DNA of 37,647 nt, from the NCBI GenBank assembly GCA_017857255.1, contig JAFMDL010000015.1:1-37647 (forward strand), in the 5' to 3' direction. A program made the position numbers and the translations under genes. This document shows, piece by piece, positions 1 to 10,417 of the stretch (its first letter is position 1; every line of letters begins with the position of its first letter). The stretch comes from Puniceicoccaceae bacterium. GTDB taxonomy: Bacteria > Verrucomicrobiota > Verrucomicrobiia > Opitutales > Coraliomargaritaceae. The notes beneath the pieces were generated by a model that made no database searches, was not told the DNA's origin, and saw nothing but the letters and a program-made list of their open reading frames with translations.

Positions 1-479
1 AATTTACGCCGCGCGGGCACAGCGTTAAATAAGTGTGCGACTTCGATTACGGTGCCGACAGGCATGCCGCAGTCTTTCTTTTCCAGCATCTTGCCGCCAT
101 TGATGAGGATCTCGGTGCCATGCTCCCAGTCTTTGGCCCGTGTGCGCAGGGTAAATTTAGAGACTGATGCGATCGATGGCAGCGCTTCGCCGCGAAAGCC
201 GAAGCTGCAAACTTCGTTGAGATCACTCGCTTCACGGATTTTACTGGTGGCATGGCGCTCAAGACAGAGCTGTGCTTCGTCTGGCGACATGCCCTTGCCG
301 TTATCTTCAATGCGGATGTAAGATTTGCCGCCGTTACGGAATTCGATCTCAATACGCGTGGCGCCGGCATCGATACTGTTTTCAACCAATTCCTTGACCA
401 CTGCGACTGGGCGCTCAATGACCTCGCCAGCGGCGATTTGGTTGGCGACTCGGTCGGATAATATGCGGATCGATGACAT
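1..479 (-). CDS. mutL: DNA mismatch repair protein MutL, N-terminal part (cut by window edge)
   Basis: MutL is the GHKL-type ATPase that couples MutS mismatch recognition to strand incision. Translating the minus strand from the ATG at 479 gives about 159 residues with the family's ATP-binding motifs in order: ENSIDAGA (about residues 33-40), DNGKGM (59-64), FGFRGEAL (93-100) and a GTVIEV segment near the window edge. The start gives [20 protein letters not shown], the standard MutL N-terminus, so the start is well placed. The C-terminal dimerisation and possible endonuclease domain lie outside the window, so it cannot be said whether the endonuclease motif is present. The gene is divergent from the DUF255 gene at 637; the 157 bp between them must hold both promoters. 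Confidence 0.96.
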   Translation of the reverse strand, partial: MSSIRILSDRVANQIAAGEVIERPVAVVKELVENSIDAGATRIEIEFRNGGKSYIRIEDNGKGMSPDEAQLCLERHATSKIREASDLNEVCSFGFRGEALPSIASVSKFTLRTRAKDWEHGTEILINGGKMLEKKDCGMPVGTVIEVAHLFNAVPARRK

Positions 480-636
480 TGACAGTGTAAAAGCGCTATA
501 ATGTGAAACAGGAATGCTCTCCTGCAAAACAAATTGTCTGCATAAACGAGTTTACTTAGACGAAGTCTCCCATACGTTCGGACAAATTGCGGGTTGAGAA
601 CTGCCCATTTTCTTTAAACGACCTCACTCTAGCCAG
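480..636. promoter_or_regulatory. divergent intergenic region mutL / DUF255 gene
   Basis: This 157-bp stretch separates two divergent start codons and should contain both promoters by layout. I see no convincing paired -35/-10 elements and no Shine-Dalgarno sequence before either start. Reading frames crossing it on the minus strand are shadows. Confidence 0.4.
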
Positions 637-2658
637 ATGCCAAACCGACTCTTCAAGGAGAATAGCCTTTATCTCAAACAGCATGCCGACAACCCAGTGG
701 ACTGGTATCCATGGGGCGAAGAGGCCTTAGCCGCTGCGGAAGCCTCGGGTAAGCCGCTATTGGTTTCGATCGGCTATTCTGCCTGCCACTGGTGCCATGT
801 GATGGCGCATGAGAGTTTTGAGAGCGATTATATCGCCAAGCTAATGAATCAGCATTTCATCTGTGTGAAGGTGGATCGCGAAGAGCGTCCGGATGTGGAC
901 CAGGTCTACATGGAAGCGGTGCAAATGATCCAACAGTCTGGCGGTTGGCCTTTAAATGTCTTTTGTTTGCCCGACGGGCGACCCTTTTTTGGTGGCACCT
1001 ATTTCCCACCAGAAGAGCGCGGGCAAGGTATGATTCCATGGCCGCAAGTGTTGATGCGTATTGCCGACCATTTCAAGCGCTCACGAGCAGAGTTGGAAGA
1101 AAATGCCGATGCGATTCAAAAAAACATTATGGCTTCCACTCTGGCAGCAAGCACAGGCGGTGCGCAGGGTGCGTGGGACAATACGTTGCTTGTTGACGCG
1201 GCAGATGGTATCTGTGGAACACATGACGACCAATACGGTGGTTTCGGTGGCGCTCCCAAGTTCCCGCCGTCGATGACGTTGAACTTTTTACGGTCGATTC
1301 GCCACAGTGCCGCACTTGAGGCAAAGCCGGAGCTTGGTGAACGGATTGATACGGTTTGTCATACGACCTTGCGTGCCATGGCGCACGGCGGGCTGTTTGA
1401 TCAATTCGGCGGCGGCTTTGCTCGCTACAGTGTCGACCCACATTGGTTGATTCCGCATTTTGAGAAGATGCTCTATGATAACGCCTTGCTGATCGATGCT
1501 TACACGCGTGCGTGGCTCGATAACCAAGACCCGCTCTATGCGGCAGTAGTGGAAGAGACGATTGGCTGGTTAGAGCGTGAGATGCTTGCTGAAGATGGCG
1601 GCTTCTACGCCGCTTTGGATGCAGATAGTGAAGGCGAAGAAGGGCGCTACTATGTATGGACGCCAGAGGAAATTGACATGGTACTGGGGCCGACGCAAGA
1701 GGCTCGCGAAATCCGTTTGGCTTATAACATCACCGCCGAGGGTAACTTTGAACACGGTAGTTCGAACCCCGCACTCGTTGACGGCGATTTTGAACTGCGT
1801 GAGCGTTTGACAGTTGCTCGAGGAAAACTGCTGGCTCATCGCGAAGCCAATCGGGTACGCCCGGGGAAAGATACCAAGATTAGCACTGCGTGGAATTGTA
1901 TGTTGATCCGCTCAATGGCAGATGCTGGATTCTATTTTAATCGTCCCGAGTGGTTGCAACGTGCACGTAAGGCGGCTGATTTCATCTGGGATCAGTTGAC
2001 CCTAGAGCAAGACGGAGCCGTACGATTGAACGCGGTATACTATGAAGGTGCGGGTTCGCAGGTGGATGGTTTTTTGCATGATTACGCGCTCGCTGCTGAT
2101 GCCTCCTTAAGTGTCGCAGCAAAGATAGATGTGCTCGAAGCTGGCGCGTCTGCGACTTATCAGGCACGTGCTCAAGCCTATGTAGACAGTGCTTTGCTCT
2201 GGTTTGAGGATTCACATGCCGCGGGTTGCTTCTTTACGGCTACTGATGTCGAGACACCAGTTGCGCGTCGTAAGGAATGGTTTGATAACGCCACACCGTC
2301 TGGCAATGCGGTGCTACTTCATGCCCTATCTGGTCTATATACATTGACTGGGGATGGACGCTATGAAGCGGCGCTCTGTTCGATACTCCCAGCCTATACA
2401 GATTATGCACAAAAAGTTGCTGCAGGTGTAGCGCATGCGCTTGAGGCTGCGACCACGCATGCTGTTGGTATTGTTGTCATTAAAGTGAAGGACGGGGTTT
2501 CCTTAGCGCCACTTCAAGCGGCTCTGGTGGACGCGCCATGGCGTCGGGTGTTTATTCAGTCTGCTTGTCAGATGCAGTCTGCTGAGTACCAAGTGTGTGT
2601 TGGCACTCAATGTCTACCACCGACTGATAGTCTGTCGGAGGTAGTCGAAGTGTTGTGA
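637..2658 (+). CDS. DUF255 thioredoxin-like domain protein (YyaL/SPATA20-type)
   Basis: A 673-aa protein of the DUF255 family, found across bacteria and as SPATA20 in animals. It has an N-terminal thioredoxin-like fold followed by an (alpha/alpha)6-barrel resembling glycan-processing enzymes. The N-terminus contains the diagnostic segments [19 protein letters not shown] and [15 protein letters not shown] (CHWCH at about residues 50-54). Further along are [13 protein letters not shown] and [20 protein letters not shown], also typical of the family. The barrel part includes [14 protein letters not shown] and [15 protein letters not shown]. There is no signal peptide, so it is probably cytoplasmic. 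Length and motifs are complete. The biochemical function of the family is not firmly known. It is convergent with the peptidase gene on the minus strand, with 16 bp between stop codons. Confidence 0.93.
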   Translation: MPNRLFKENSLYLKQHADNPVDWYPWGEEALAAAEASGKPLLVSIGYSACHWCHVMAHESFESDYIAKLMNQHFICVKVDREERPDVDQVYMEAVQMIQQSGGWPLNVFCLPDGRPFFGGTYFPPEERGQGMIPWPQVLMRIADHFKRSRAELEENADAIQKNIMASTLAASTGGAQGAWDNTLLVDAADGICGTHDDQYGGFGGAPKFPPSMTLNFLRSIRHSAALEAKPELGERIDTVCHTTLRAMAHGGLFDQFGGGFARYSVDPHWLIPHFEKMLYDNALLIDAYTRAWLDNQDPLYAAVVEETIGWLEREMLAEDGGFYAALDADSEGEEGRYYVWTPEEIDMVLGPTQEAREIRLAYNITAEGNFEHGSSNPALVDGDFELRERLTVARGKLLAHREANRVRPGKDTKISTAWNCMLIRSMADAGFYFNRPEWLQRARKAADFIWDQLTLEQDGAVRLNAVYYEGAGSQVDGFLHDYALAADASLSVAAKIDVLEAGASATYQARAQAYVDSALLWFEDSHAAGCFFTATDVETPVARRKEWFDNATPSGNAVLLHALSGLYTLTGDGRYEAALCSILPAYTDYAQKVAAGVAHALEAATTHAVGIVVIKVKDGVSLAPLQAALVDAPWRRVFIQSACQMQSAEYQVCVGTQCLPPTDSLSEVVEVL

Positions 2659-2674
2659 GTCTCGGCCTTTTTAT

Positions 2675-3907
2675 TTATTCCGACGAATGTAGTTCGATCA
2701 TCGGCAGTTCCCAGATGCGGTCGGTTTGGTCGGGCAGGGTAAATGCCGTTGGCCATTGACGGGTCAGGCTGCCGAGGGTTTTGGTGCTTTCAGAGCTCCA
2801 TCCATGTTCGGCTATTTCCCGTACGAGGAAGCTGGCACCGCCTTCGGGCCTACGTGTGACAAAATAATATTTTTGAGTTTTTCCGTCGGGACTGATAGGC
2901 AAAAGTACTGCTGGATTACGTCGGAAGGAGAGCTCGAGGATTGTGCGACCATCGTCGCGCGCCGTGTCGACTGCGAAGCGTTTGTCGTCGCGTGTGTCTC
3001 GTCGATTACACCAAATGAGCTCAAAGTCTTGGCCTGCTTGTTGGAGATGGTTGGCGAGTTTTACAAAGTCGCCTTTGAAGTGCGGTAGACTATGTTTGAT
3101 TTCTGCGATGAAGGCTTCAGATGCAATGGGAGCGGGTCGTGGTGGATCAAATAGCACGATTCCATAGCCGTGCAAGGCGACCTCCATATACTCTTTTTTG
3201 AATTCATTACCCCATGGGTTGTAGAAGTGCATTTCTTGGCGGCGATCATCGTAGCCCACAATGACACAGCCGTGCCCCATGCTACCAAACACGCCTGGTT
3301 TGAATGATATATAGATCGGGCCAGAGTCAACGAGGGCGTGCTGAATTGCAGGCAGGGTATCACCAATGAAATCGTCTTCAGACTTCCAATGCAGTGTGCG
3401 GCCTTCGAAGCCAAGCTTTCTCATGGCGAGAGCCATATCGCTTGGATAGGTGCCTTCGTTGGAGATGGACGACTCTGATGAGAGTTGCGCGATTTGGTCT
3501 TGGTCGGTTTTGATCCCGTGGAAGCCGGCGATCATTGCGGCGGATGCGGGTACACAGAAATTCCCTTTCTGTGTGACCATGGGCACGCGCTTGAGTTTGA
3601 TCGCGCGTGGCAGTGTGGTGGATGTAGCGGTCTGTTCAACTGTTGTTTCTGACCTGACCTCGACGTTTTTCAGAGCAGTTTGGATGAATGCCTGGTCATC
3701 GATTGAGAGACGGCTCCATGGGATCGTGATGACACGTCCATCATCGCGTCGCATGCGCGAGCTGTTGGCGCTGGTATCGCTATCTAGTAGTTGGGCGCGC
3801 AGTTGTTGGCCTTCTTGACTAGTCCAAGTACGTAATGTATTAGGCGCTTTAGCGGTAAGTTGTGCGCCACACACAACGAGTATGAGGAAACGAAGGAACA
3901 GGCGCAT
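2675..3907 (-). CDS. secreted SHD1-domain, C39-like cysteine peptidase
   Basis: A 410-aa protein with an N-terminal signal sequence (hydrophobic residues 4-18). Residues 24-80 read like an SHD1-type domain, with W28, the RRDDGRVITIPWSRLS segment and LSIDDQAFI; such domains are frequent on secreted proteins of Planctomycetes and Verrucomicrobia. The central part resembles papain-like C39-family peptidases: VTQKGNFCVPASAAM gives the likely nucleophile C118, GHGCVIVGYDD gives H212, and HFYNPWG gives N230 as third residue. The C-terminal 150 residues are unassigned. The gene follows a TPR-protein gene by 13 bp on the same strand, so they are probably co-transcribed. C39 peptidases often mature peptides during export, but no ABC transporter is fused or adjacent, so the substrate is unknown. 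Confidence 0.8.
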   Translation of the reverse strand: MRLFLRFLILVVCGAQLTAKAPNTLRTWTSQEGQQLRAQLLDSDTSANSSRMRRDDGRVITIPWSRLSIDDQAFIQTALKNVEVRSETTVEQTATSTTLPRAIKLKRVPMVTQKGNFCVPASAAMIAGFHGIKTDQDQIAQLSSESSISNEGTYPSDMALAMRKLGFEGRTLHWKSEDDFIGDTLPAIQHALVDSGPIYISFKPGVFGSMGHGCVIVGYDDRRQEMHFYNPWGNEFKKEYMEVALHGYGIVLFDPPRPAPIASEAFIAEIKHSLPHFKGDFVKLANHLQQAGQDFELIWCNRRDTRDDKRFAVDTARDDGRTILELSFRRNPAVLLPISPDGKTQKYYFVTRRPEGGASFLVREIAEHGWSSESTKTLGSLTRQWPTAFTLPDQTDRIWELPMIELHSSE

Positions 3908-3920
3908 GGATCAGTAGAGT

Positions 3921-4790
3921 TTAATGGGCGATCGCTGCGACGTTGGTTTGAAGATTGATCGCGCGGGCCAATGTATACTCAAAGACATTCGGGTTACCGT
4001 AATTGCTGACCCAGTTGAGATGTTGGCTGGCATCGTCATTTTGACCAAGGAGGCGGAGGTAAAGGCCAATATAGGTATGAGCCTCAGTTTCTTCAGCCGA
4101 GTTAGTGACAAAGCTGATAAGGTCCGACTCGTCAATTTTTTCGCTTAAATAGTCAATTACTGGGGCAGGCCATTGATTGACTGGCTTGTTTTTGTTGGCG
4201 TAGCGCAAGGTGGTCAGTGCATTTTCTGCATTGCCAGTTTCGTGATACGAAAAATAAGCAATTAGCAGCGGGTATGCAGAGGTTTCACCTTTGCGTGAGT
4301 ACATGAGCGAGGCTATTTTTGCAGACTCTGCAGCGGCGGAGAATTCACCTCGGCACATTTGAGTCCAGGCGAGTGATTCGTAAAAGAATCCATTCACCGG
4401 TTGATCCACAGTGGCCATTTGAAAGGAGGTGAGTGCGGTATCAAAATCTCCCAGATTAAACGCGGCAAGGCCGTGACCATTCCATGCGAAGGTATGGTTC
4501 GGGTAGCGTTTAATAATTAGATCATAGGAAGCAAGGGCATCATGGTGGCGCTCCATATCAGCATAAATCAAAGCTTGGCCGAGACGGGCAGAGAGATCGT
4601 TACTGTCGACTTCAAGCGCTTTGCCAAAAGCGATGAGTGCGTCGTCCGGTTGTCCGGCCTCAAGTTGAGCATAACCCTCAGACACAAACGAATTGTTACT
4701 GAGTTTGAAGTCGCTTCCAGTTTCTGCATTGAGCAGACTGAATGTTGCAACGATGCTGATGATAGAGAGTGAACGGGCGAATCGACTCAT
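3921..4790 (-). CDS. exported tetratricopeptide-repeat protein
   Basis: About 289 aa from the chosen ATG at 4790, which gives a clear signal peptide (MSRFARSLSIISIVATFSLLNA, cleavage near residue 22). A longer frame upstream adds residues that do not look like protein N-terminus; an ATG at 4826 would add only 12 residues. The mature protein contains TPR-like helical pairs: YAQLEAGQPDDALIAFGKALEV, IYADMERHHDALASYDLII, LAAFNLGDFDTALTSFQMA and later weaker units to the C-terminus. TPR proteins are scaffolds for protein-protein contact; no catalytic domain is visible. It is the first gene of a two-gene minus-strand unit with the secreted C39-like peptidase, suggesting that the two work together outside the cytoplasm. 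Its specific role is unknown. Confidence 0.8.
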   Translation of the reverse strand: MSRFARSLSIISIVATFSLLNAETGSDFKLSNNSFVSEGYAQLEAGQPDDALIAFGKALEVDSNDLSARLGQALIYADMERHHDALASYDLIIKRYPNHTFAWNGHGLAAFNLGDFDTALTSFQMATVDQPVNGFFYESLAWTQMCRGEFSAAAESAKIASLMYSRKGETSAYPLLIAYFSYHETGNAENALTTLRYANKNKPVNQWPAPVIDYLSEKIDESDLISFVTNSAEETEAHTYIGLYLRLLGQNDDASQHLNWVSNYGNPNVFEYTLARAINLQTNVAAIAH

Positions 4791-5031
4791 TGTTGAAGCT
4801 GAAAATCTATTGTCGGATGAACGCATAAAAATATTAAGATAGCATACATGGACGTGGGGACAATGCCAATTTTTAGGGAGCTTTCCAAAGTGATTGTTGG
4901 CAATGGTATATCTAAAAAACCGCCCATTTATAATCTTAATGTATGCATACTTGATGATTCCGGTTACGACTACCCACGTCACTGCGCTTCTGAGTTGAAA
5001 CCTTGCGCCTGCGATGCATCGTGAAATGCAC

Positions 5032-5664
5032 ATGATAATCGAATTTCAAGAACTGCCACCGATCGGGACTAATGCGATTGCTCTGATTGAGCCAAGCCGT
5101 AAGGAGTGCGTCATCATTGATGCCCCGCAGGAAGCCTTCGCCTGGGCGACTGAAATTGCGCAGCAGCACGACTGTAAGATTGTGGCGTTGATTCTGACAC
5201 ATGGACACTGGGATCATATATTGGATGGCTATCAGTTCGTGGCAGCTGGCATTCCGACTTATGGACATATAGATGACACCGAGATGTTTGCAACGCCGGC
5301 CAAAATGGCGAGTTATGCGATCCCTGGGCTCGAGATGTTGCCAGTGCCGATTGATCATTGGATCAAGGCCGGCGATTTGCTCGACCTGTTAGGTGATCAG
5401 CTTGAGATCCGACATGTGCCTGGGCACTGCCCTGGCAATATCCTCGTCTATCTCGCTAGCGAGCAAGCAGCGATTGTGGGCGATGTGATTTTTGCTGGCA
5501 GTGTCGGCCGATATGATTTCCCAGGAGGAGACTTCTCTGTACTTGAGGAATCAATCAAGACCCAGATTTATACATTACCAGACGCGACTACAATTTATCC
5601 CGGACATGGGCAGACGACATCTGTCGGCCAAGAAAAGCGGAGCAACCCATTCGTACGCGCATGA
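5032..5664 (+). CDS. MBL-fold metallo-hydrolase (glyoxalase II-like)
   Basis: A 210-aa metallo-beta-lactamase-fold hydrolase. The dinuclear metal site is complete: THGHWDH (HxHxDH), VPGHCPGN, VGDVIFAGSVGRYDFPGGD and YPGHG, in the order and spacing of the glyoxalase II-like group. The likely substrates are small thioesters or lactone-like compounds, but the sequence alone does not decide this. Three in-frame ATGs lie at 5014, 5026 and 5032; the last (MIIEFQELPPIGTNA) fits the family N-terminus best. The stop overlaps the ribD start in an ATGA (5661-5664), so ribD is probably translationally coupled. A TATAAT at 4929-4934 may serve as -10 but has no good -35. Confidence 0.9.
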   Translation: MIIEFQELPPIGTNAIALIEPSRKECVIIDAPQEAFAWATEIAQQHDCKIVALILTHGHWDHILDGYQFVAAGIPTYGHIDDTEMFATPAKMASYAIPGLEMLPVPIDHWIKAGDLLDLLGDQLEIRHVPGHCPGNILVYLASEQAAIVGDVIFAGSVGRYDFPGGDFSVLEESIKTQIYTLPDATTIYPGHGQTTSVGQEKRSNPFVRA

Positions 5665-6779
5665 GTATTGCTGATCCATTACATGGGGGATATATGCAGC
5701 GTGCGCTGGAACTGGCGCGAGGTGCATGGGGACAGACGCATCCGAATCCAATGGTGGGTGCAGTGATCGTTGAGGATGGGCAAATAGTGGCGGAGGGTTG
5801 GCATCATGCCGCAGGTCAACCACATGCTGAAGTGGAAGCCATGAGGGCACTCGGACGTAAGCCAAACGATGGTGCGACGCTGTATGTGACACTCGAGCCC
5901 TGCAGTACTTGTGGCTGCACTGGCGCCTGTACCAGTGCCATTCTCGATGCGGGTATTCGTAAAGTCGTTGTCGGTGCAGTCGACCCAAATCCCGAACATG
6001 CGGGTCAGGGTTTAGACATACTGCGCGCCGCCGGTGTGGATGTGGTGGCAGGCGTATTGGCGCAAGCCTGTACAGATTTGAATTTGATATTCAACCATTG
6101 GATCGTCGCGCAGCGTACGTTGGTAGCGACTAAGATGGCACTGACGTTGGATGGCAAATTCGCAGCGGCTTCGGGGCATTCACAATGGGTGACTGGAGAA
6201 TTGGCGCGTGCCGATGTGATGCGCTGGCGACGCTATTTCCCTGCGATTGCTGTGGGTGCGAATACAGTGCTGCGGGATGATCCTAACTTGACGAGCCGGA
6301 TCGACGACACGATTTGGTGCCCGCGCCGTTTTGTGTTCGACCGCAGCCTGAAGACTTTGCAGAGCAGCCAGATGCCGAAGCTCTATACCGATCCGTATAA
6401 GGGGCGCACCACGGTGCTATGCGGTGCTGGCGCGGAGGTCGGATTACGAGGCAAGTTGTCTGCTCAAGGCGTCGCTATTTGGGAGTTGCCGGAGGTGGGT
6501 GGGCATCTCGATTGGGAGGCATTCCTGCAGCGTTGTGCGGATGAAGGGCTTTGCGGCGTCTATGTGGAGACTGGGCCAACGCTCGCCTCAAGTATCTTGG
6601 AGCGCAGGCTGGCAGATTACGCATTTATTTATCAGGCACCAAAATTTATGAGTGATTGCGCGACGCCCGGCATTGGCACCGAAAGGGATACGCAAACAAT
6701 GCGAGATGCTCTGAAACTAGGTGATGTGCGCCATGAAATATTTGGTGAAGATATACTAACGCGCGGTAAATTATTATAA
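5661..6779 (+). CDS. ribD: bifunctional riboflavin biosynthesis deaminase/reductase RibD
   Basis: RibD catalyses two steps of riboflavin synthesis: deamination of the diaminopyrimidine intermediate, then NADPH-dependent reduction of the ribosyl side chain. The 372-aa product has both domains. The N-terminal deaminase has THPNPMVGAVIV, HAEVEAM (H55, E57) and EPCSTCGCTGAC (C81 and C90 as zinc ligands). The C-terminal reductase has KMALTLDGKFAAASGHSQWVT, GANTVLRDDPNLTSR and VETGPTLASSIL. Length matches the family. It overlaps the preceding MBL-hydrolase gene by 4 bp. No other rib gene and no FMN riboswitch is visible in this window. Confidence 0.96.
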   Translation: MSIADPLHGGYMQRALELARGAWGQTHPNPMVGAVIVEDGQIVAEGWHHAAGQPHAEVEAMRALGRKPNDGATLYVTLEPCSTCGCTGACTSAILDAGIRKVVVGAVDPNPEHAGQGLDILRAAGVDVVAGVLAQACTDLNLIFNHWIVAQRTLVATKMALTLDGKFAAASGHSQWVTGELARADVMRWRRYFPAIAVGANTVLRDDPNLTSRIDDTIWCPRRFVFDRSLKTLQSSQMPKLYTDPYKGRTTVLCGAGAEVGLRGKLSAQGVAIWELPEVGGHLDWEAFLQRCADEGLCGVYVETGPTLASSILERRLADYAFIYQAPKFMSDCATPGIGTERDTQTMRDALKLGDVRHEIFGEDILTRGKLL

Positions 6780-6839
6780 TATCTATGGATTAAAAATAGG
6801 TGTCTCTAGTGTGGAGCACGCTAAGTTAGTGTATTTATA

Positions 6840-6923
6840 AACCACAGATGGACACCGATGAACACGGATATTCTGAATGAAACGAACTATTAAATCCGTG
6901 TTCATCGGTGTCCATCCGTGGTT
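6840..6923. repeat. 30-bp inverted repeat, 29/30 matched, 24-bp loop
   Basis: The left arm 6840-6869 begins AACCACAGATGGACACCGAT and the right arm 6894-6923 is its reverse complement with a single difference (A in the left arm, G in the complemented right arm). The spacer is 24 bp and A/T-rich. The wording (CACAGATG...GATGAACACGGAT) resembles short intergenic repeats that I recall from verrucomicrobial and planctomycetal genomes. No T-run follows either arm, so it is not a classical terminator. It may be a REP/MITE-like element. Confidence 0.85.
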
Positions 6924-7005
6924 CTAAAAGGCATTGAATCAGACATTTACCGAACAGTCAGAGCTATTAAAATAGCACCGTTCCATATCCCTTCGAAGGC
7001 CTCGT

Positions 7006-7011
7006 TATAAT
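7006..7011 (+). promoter_or_regulatory. candidate -10 hexamer for the SNF2 helicase gene
   Basis: A perfect TATAAT lies 34 bp upstream of the TTG start at 7046. No good -35 matches at the best spacing, so the promoter call rests on the -10 and its position. Confidence 0.4.
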
Positions 7012-7045
7012 GGTGCGAATTTAGCGTACTTCACACTAGATTGCT

Positions 7046-10000
7046 TTGCTAGTCGAAGATTTGACACGAGTAGGCCAGTTTTTGAGCCGATATGAGCTTA
7101 CATCTGCTTGGTATGGTGTGCAGGACAGTGATCCGTCATTGGATTTCTTGACTTCTGCGTTCGAACCGCAAGCGTGCTCCATCTTTATGGCATTACCTTC
7201 CAAAGCGCCTCCTGAATTTAACCGTAGCTTTCTGCTGGATATCTCGGGTGGACTTGTATACCAGCAAGCTGAGCGATTATTTGAGGCTGCCGCTGTGACA
7301 TCAGTTCAGTGGCAGAGCCCGATATTAGAGGGCACGGTACAAGGGGTGGATGACGTCTACCAACCGAAGCTTAATTTGCGCTCTACGGTGTTTGCGGTGA
7401 ATCATTGCAATTGTATTGAAGGCCGCCGCCGTAAAGTCTGTGCACATGCGATCGCCATCGCGTTGCATTACCAAGCTCTGAAACTAGAGCAGACGAATGC
7501 AGCACAACCGCATCCTGATTTTGAACCAGAGCCTGAGCCTGAAGCGCCACATTCACTCGGAGTGCAATCCATTCAGCTGGGCGCTGAGGGCGACGCATTA
7601 CGTATGCTGGTGTTTTTACCACCGAATTTTGAAGCTGCGGGTGAGCGTGATGCGATTATGGTGAAACTCGAAGCCGCAGCGGGGCGGCAGATTCTGCCAT
7701 TGAAACAACTCAGTCCCTCACGCACTTATGTCGCGTCAAAGCCTCAGCAAGCCGCCCTTACTTTGGTCGAATCCTGGTGTGGTGGTAAGCTCGCCAGTCT
7801 ATTGCAACTGACTGGCGGTCGCTTGCGTCGACTATTAGCTACCTTAGAGGGGGAGCCAACAATCTATTGGCTAAAAAAGCCGAATGCACCAATCGATTGG
7901 CAGGGTAAGGTACTTCCTGGCGTTCATGAGTTTCTACAAGCTTGGGATCCCAGTGAAGATGAGCAGGATGTAGTGGTTACAATCGCAGAGGAGCCCAAAC
8001 GCCCGACCCTGAATGATTCGATTAGCCTCCGCGAGAAGTCAAAGCCGAATCCACGCCGAATGGCCGAATCGCGCATACAAAGTCGGTGGAAAGCGCGCGC
8101 TGGTGATTATCCAGTAGCAAACGAAGTTGCCGATGCGATGGAGCAATATCCGACAGATAAGTTGGTTGTAGATGGCTCGCCTAACTTTTTAGCGATTCGG
8201 TTACCTGCTGGTGGTGATTCTAATTTAATTAAGCCGTTACGTAACATATTAAAATCTGAAGGCTTCCTATTAGAGCCTACAAACCGAAAATGGTGGGTGC
8301 GTGATCGGCATAAGACGCTTAATTTCCTAGCAGCACACTGGAAGGCGCTCCGTGGTCAATGGGCTGCTGTCTTTACGGAGAGTTTTGAGGCGAAATTGGC
8401 GCATGTGGAGCTTTCCGAGCTCAATATTGAGACCAAAGAGACTGAAGGGCGTTTTGTGCTTGATGTGACTTTGGATCAAGGGGGCAGCGAAGCAGATTTG
8501 CGTCGCGCGATTGCCACCGGACGCAGTTATGTTGAGAGCGACGCAGCGAGCGCGAAGATCACATTATTGGATCAAGCGTCAGTCGAGCGTTTGCATGCGA
8601 TCGAACGCTCTGTGAGTGGTCAAGCGGACCGTCCGTTTACGCCAAGCTTCTCGAAGCGCTTGGATACCCAGGAGCTGGTCGACGTGGAAGATTTGCTTGA
8701 TGAGCTGGTTGAAGGGTGGCAACCGCCGCAAGCGTGGCAGTCGCGCAGTCGAGCGCTTAAACAAATCGCGGCGCTTGAGGCCGCACCGATTCGTCCGGCA
8801 TTCGATACGATACTACGTAGCTATCAACGCATAGGTGTTGCGTGGTTGTGGCATTTGTATCGGCATGATTTAGGGGGTATCTTAGCCGACGAAATGGGTT
8901 TGGGAAAGACATTACAGGCATTGGCGTTGATCGAATGTATCCGCACAACAAATACAAATTCAATTCCTGCACTAGTGGTGTGTCCCGCTAGCTTGGTAGA
9001 GAATTGGATACGTGAAGCAGGGCGCTTTGTGCCCGAACTTAAGGTATTAAAACACCATGGCACTAAGCGTGCAAAGGAACCTGCTTTATTAGAAGAAGCA
9101 GATATTGTCATCACCTCGTATGGTACCTTGCGCCAAGATGTAGAATTGTTATCGACGATGGATTGGTCAGTAGTCGTTGGGGATGAGGCGCAGCATATTA
9201 AGAATCGTCGCTCACAGAATGCCAAGTCGCTCACGCGCCTTCACAGTAAAGGGCGATTCTTGTTAACGGGTACACCGGTGGAGAACTCGTTGGATGATTT
9301 GCTTTCGTTGTTCTCGTTTTTAATGCCTGGTTATTTGACCAAAGCGACGGGTAAACTCTCTCAGGAAGAGCGCGCCTGGCATGTGCAGCGCCAGACTCGG
9401 CGGGCAGCGGCTTATATTTTACGACGCACGAAGAAAGAAGTCGCACCAGAGTTGCCGGATAAGATCGAAAAGACCTTTTTCTGCGCACTTGGCTCGAAGC
9501 AAATGAGTTTTTATAATGAGACGCTCGAAAAAACGCGGCGTGAGATTTTTAATATGGAGATGGCAGGTGCCAATGCAGGGCGCGTCCAGTTTGCCGCCTT
9601 TACGGAATTGCTCCGCTTGCGCCAAGCTTGTGTGGATCCGCGAATAATTGACGACGCATTTCCAGCCGCTGATTCGGCCAAACTGGCCGCCTTCGATGAA
9701 GTGCTCGGTGAGTGTGTTGATGCAGGCAGCCGCATCCTTGTGTTTTCATCCTTTGTTACGGCGCTTAAATTGCTTGCGCAGCATTTGACCGAGAAGGGGC
9801 ACAGATTCAGCTATCTCGACGGCAAGACAAGGAACCGACTCGAAGTCTGTGATCGCTTTAATGCAGATGAAAGCATTCCGGTATTCTTGATTTCACTCAA
9901 AGCGGGTGGCACTGGCTTGAATTTAACTGGTGCGGATACAGTGGTACACTATGATCCGTGGTGGAATCCTGCTGCGGAGGCGCAGGCGACCGACCGCGCC

Positions 10001-10180
10001 CACCGCATCGGGCAAGAAAAAGTAGTGACAAGCATTAAGTTGATCGCGGCGAATACCGTTGAGGAGAAGGTCCTCGAGTTACAGGCAAAGAAGGCTGAGC
10101 TGCTCAAAGAATTGTTTGAAGAAAGCGAAGCTGCGAATGCCAAGGTCAGTTTGGATGATATTAAGGATCTTTTGGCGTAA
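7046..10180 (+). CDS. SWIM zinc-finger, SNF2-family DEAD/DEAH-type helicase
   Basis: A 1044-aa Snf2-family ATPase, expected to translocate on DNA and remodel protein-DNA complexes. A SWIM-type zinc motif lies at about residues 119-138 ([17 protein letters not shown], CxC...CxH). The helicase core is C-terminal: DEMGLGKT (motif I, about 615), [10 protein letters not shown] (motif II as DEAQ, about 712), [10 protein letters not shown] (motif III), and KAGGTGLNL plus [22 protein letters not shown] (motifs V and VI). The C-terminus is rich in charged helices. The best start is TTG at 7046 ([20 protein letters not shown]); no in-frame ATG nearby gives a complete N-terminus, so the exact start is uncertain. 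It is a single gene between two non-coding stretches. Confidence 0.93.
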   Translation: MLVEDLTRVGQFLSRYELTSAWYGVQDSDPSLDFLTSAFEPQACSIFMALPSKAPPEFNRSFLLDISGGLVYQQAERLFEAAAVTSVQWQSPILEGTVQGVDDVYQPKLNLRSTVFAVNHCNCIEGRRRKVCAHAIAIALHYQALKLEQTNAAQPHPDFEPEPEPEAPHSLGVQSIQLGAEGDALRMLVFLPPNFEAAGERDAIMVKLEAAAGRQILPLKQLSPSRTYVASKPQQAALTLVESWCGGKLASLLQLTGGRLRRLLATLEGEPTIYWLKKPNAPIDWQGKVLPGVHEFLQAWDPSEDEQDVVVTIAEEPKRPTLNDSISLREKSKPNPRRMAESRIQSRWKARAGDYPVANEVADAMEQYPTDKLVVDGSPNFLAIRLPAGGDSNLIKPLRNILKSEGFLLEPTNRKWWVRDRHKTLNFLAAHWKALRGQWAAVFTESFEAKLAHVELSELNIETKETEGRFVLDVTLDQGGSEADLRRAIATGRSYVESDAASAKITLLDQASVERLHAIERSVSGQADRPFTPSFSKRLDTQELVDVEDLLDELVEGWQPPQAWQSRSRALKQIAALEAAPIRPAFDTILRSYQRIGVAWLWHLYRHDLGGILADEMGLGKTLQALALIECIRTTNTNSIPALVVCPASLVENWIREAGRFVPELKVLKHHGTKRAKEPALLEEADIVITSYGTLRQDVELLSTMDWSVVVGDEAQHIKNRRSQNAKSLTRLHSKGRFLLTGTPVENSLDDLLSLFSFLMPGYLTKATGKLSQEERAWHVQRQTRRAAAYILRRTKKEVAPELPDKIEKTFFCALGSKQMSFYNETLEKTRREIFNMEMAGANAGRVQFAAFTELLRLRQACVDPRIIDDAFPAADSAKLAAFDEVLGECVDAGSRILVFSSFVTALKLLAQHLTEKGHRFSYLDGKTRNRLEVCDRFNADESIPVFLISLKAGGTGLNLTGADTVVHYDPWWNPAAEAQATDRAHRIGQEKVVTSIKLIAANTVEEKVLELQAKKAELLKELFEESEAANAKVSLDDIKDLLA

Positions 10181-10417
10181 TACCGCTTAGCTCCTTTGTT
10201 GCGCAGAAAAGCATCTAATATGAGCGATCGCTGCGGATATTCAGAACTTGCAAACACGGATGATGTGCATTGCATCTGCCTTTCCCTCTTCGCTCAGAGT
10301 TCATTTCTGGCCTTCCTCTCTGGTATTATTTGCTGATGTACTGCTTGTGTGATCTACGCTGAGTATTGTCCCATGTGGCATTCGTCCTAACTAAACCAAA
10401 TAAAATAACCTAAAATT
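10181..10417. other. intergenic region helicase-symporter
   Basis: 237 bp with no convincing gene, hairpin terminator or paired promoter boxes. The last 30 bases before the symporter ATG are A-rich (ACCAAATAAAATAACC), like the leaders of several other genes here, and lack a Shine-Dalgarno sequence. Confidence 0.4.

Larger units (their letters stand above)
6780..7045. other. intergenic region ribD-helicase holding a repeat and a promoter
   Basis: The 266 bp without a gene hold a 30-bp imperfect inverted repeat (6840-6923) and, further right, a TATAAT that probably drives the helicase gene. No small reading frame is convincing. Confidence 0.6.

Noticed and set aside
4832..4948. Related words ATTAAGAT/GCATACAT and ATCTTAAT/GTATGC between the TPR and MBL genes
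   Set aside because: The two blocks are in swapped order, so they do not form one inverted repeat; an AT-rich coincidence is possible.
5014..5031. Upstream start codons of the MBL hydrolase (5014, 5026)
   Set aside because: They add only MHREMH, which does not fit the family N-terminus; 5032 is preferred but not proven.
10235..10262. Words GGATATTC and AACACGGAT resembling the 6840-6923 repeat
   Set aside because: Order and spacing differ, and there is no second arm; too short to call a decayed copy.
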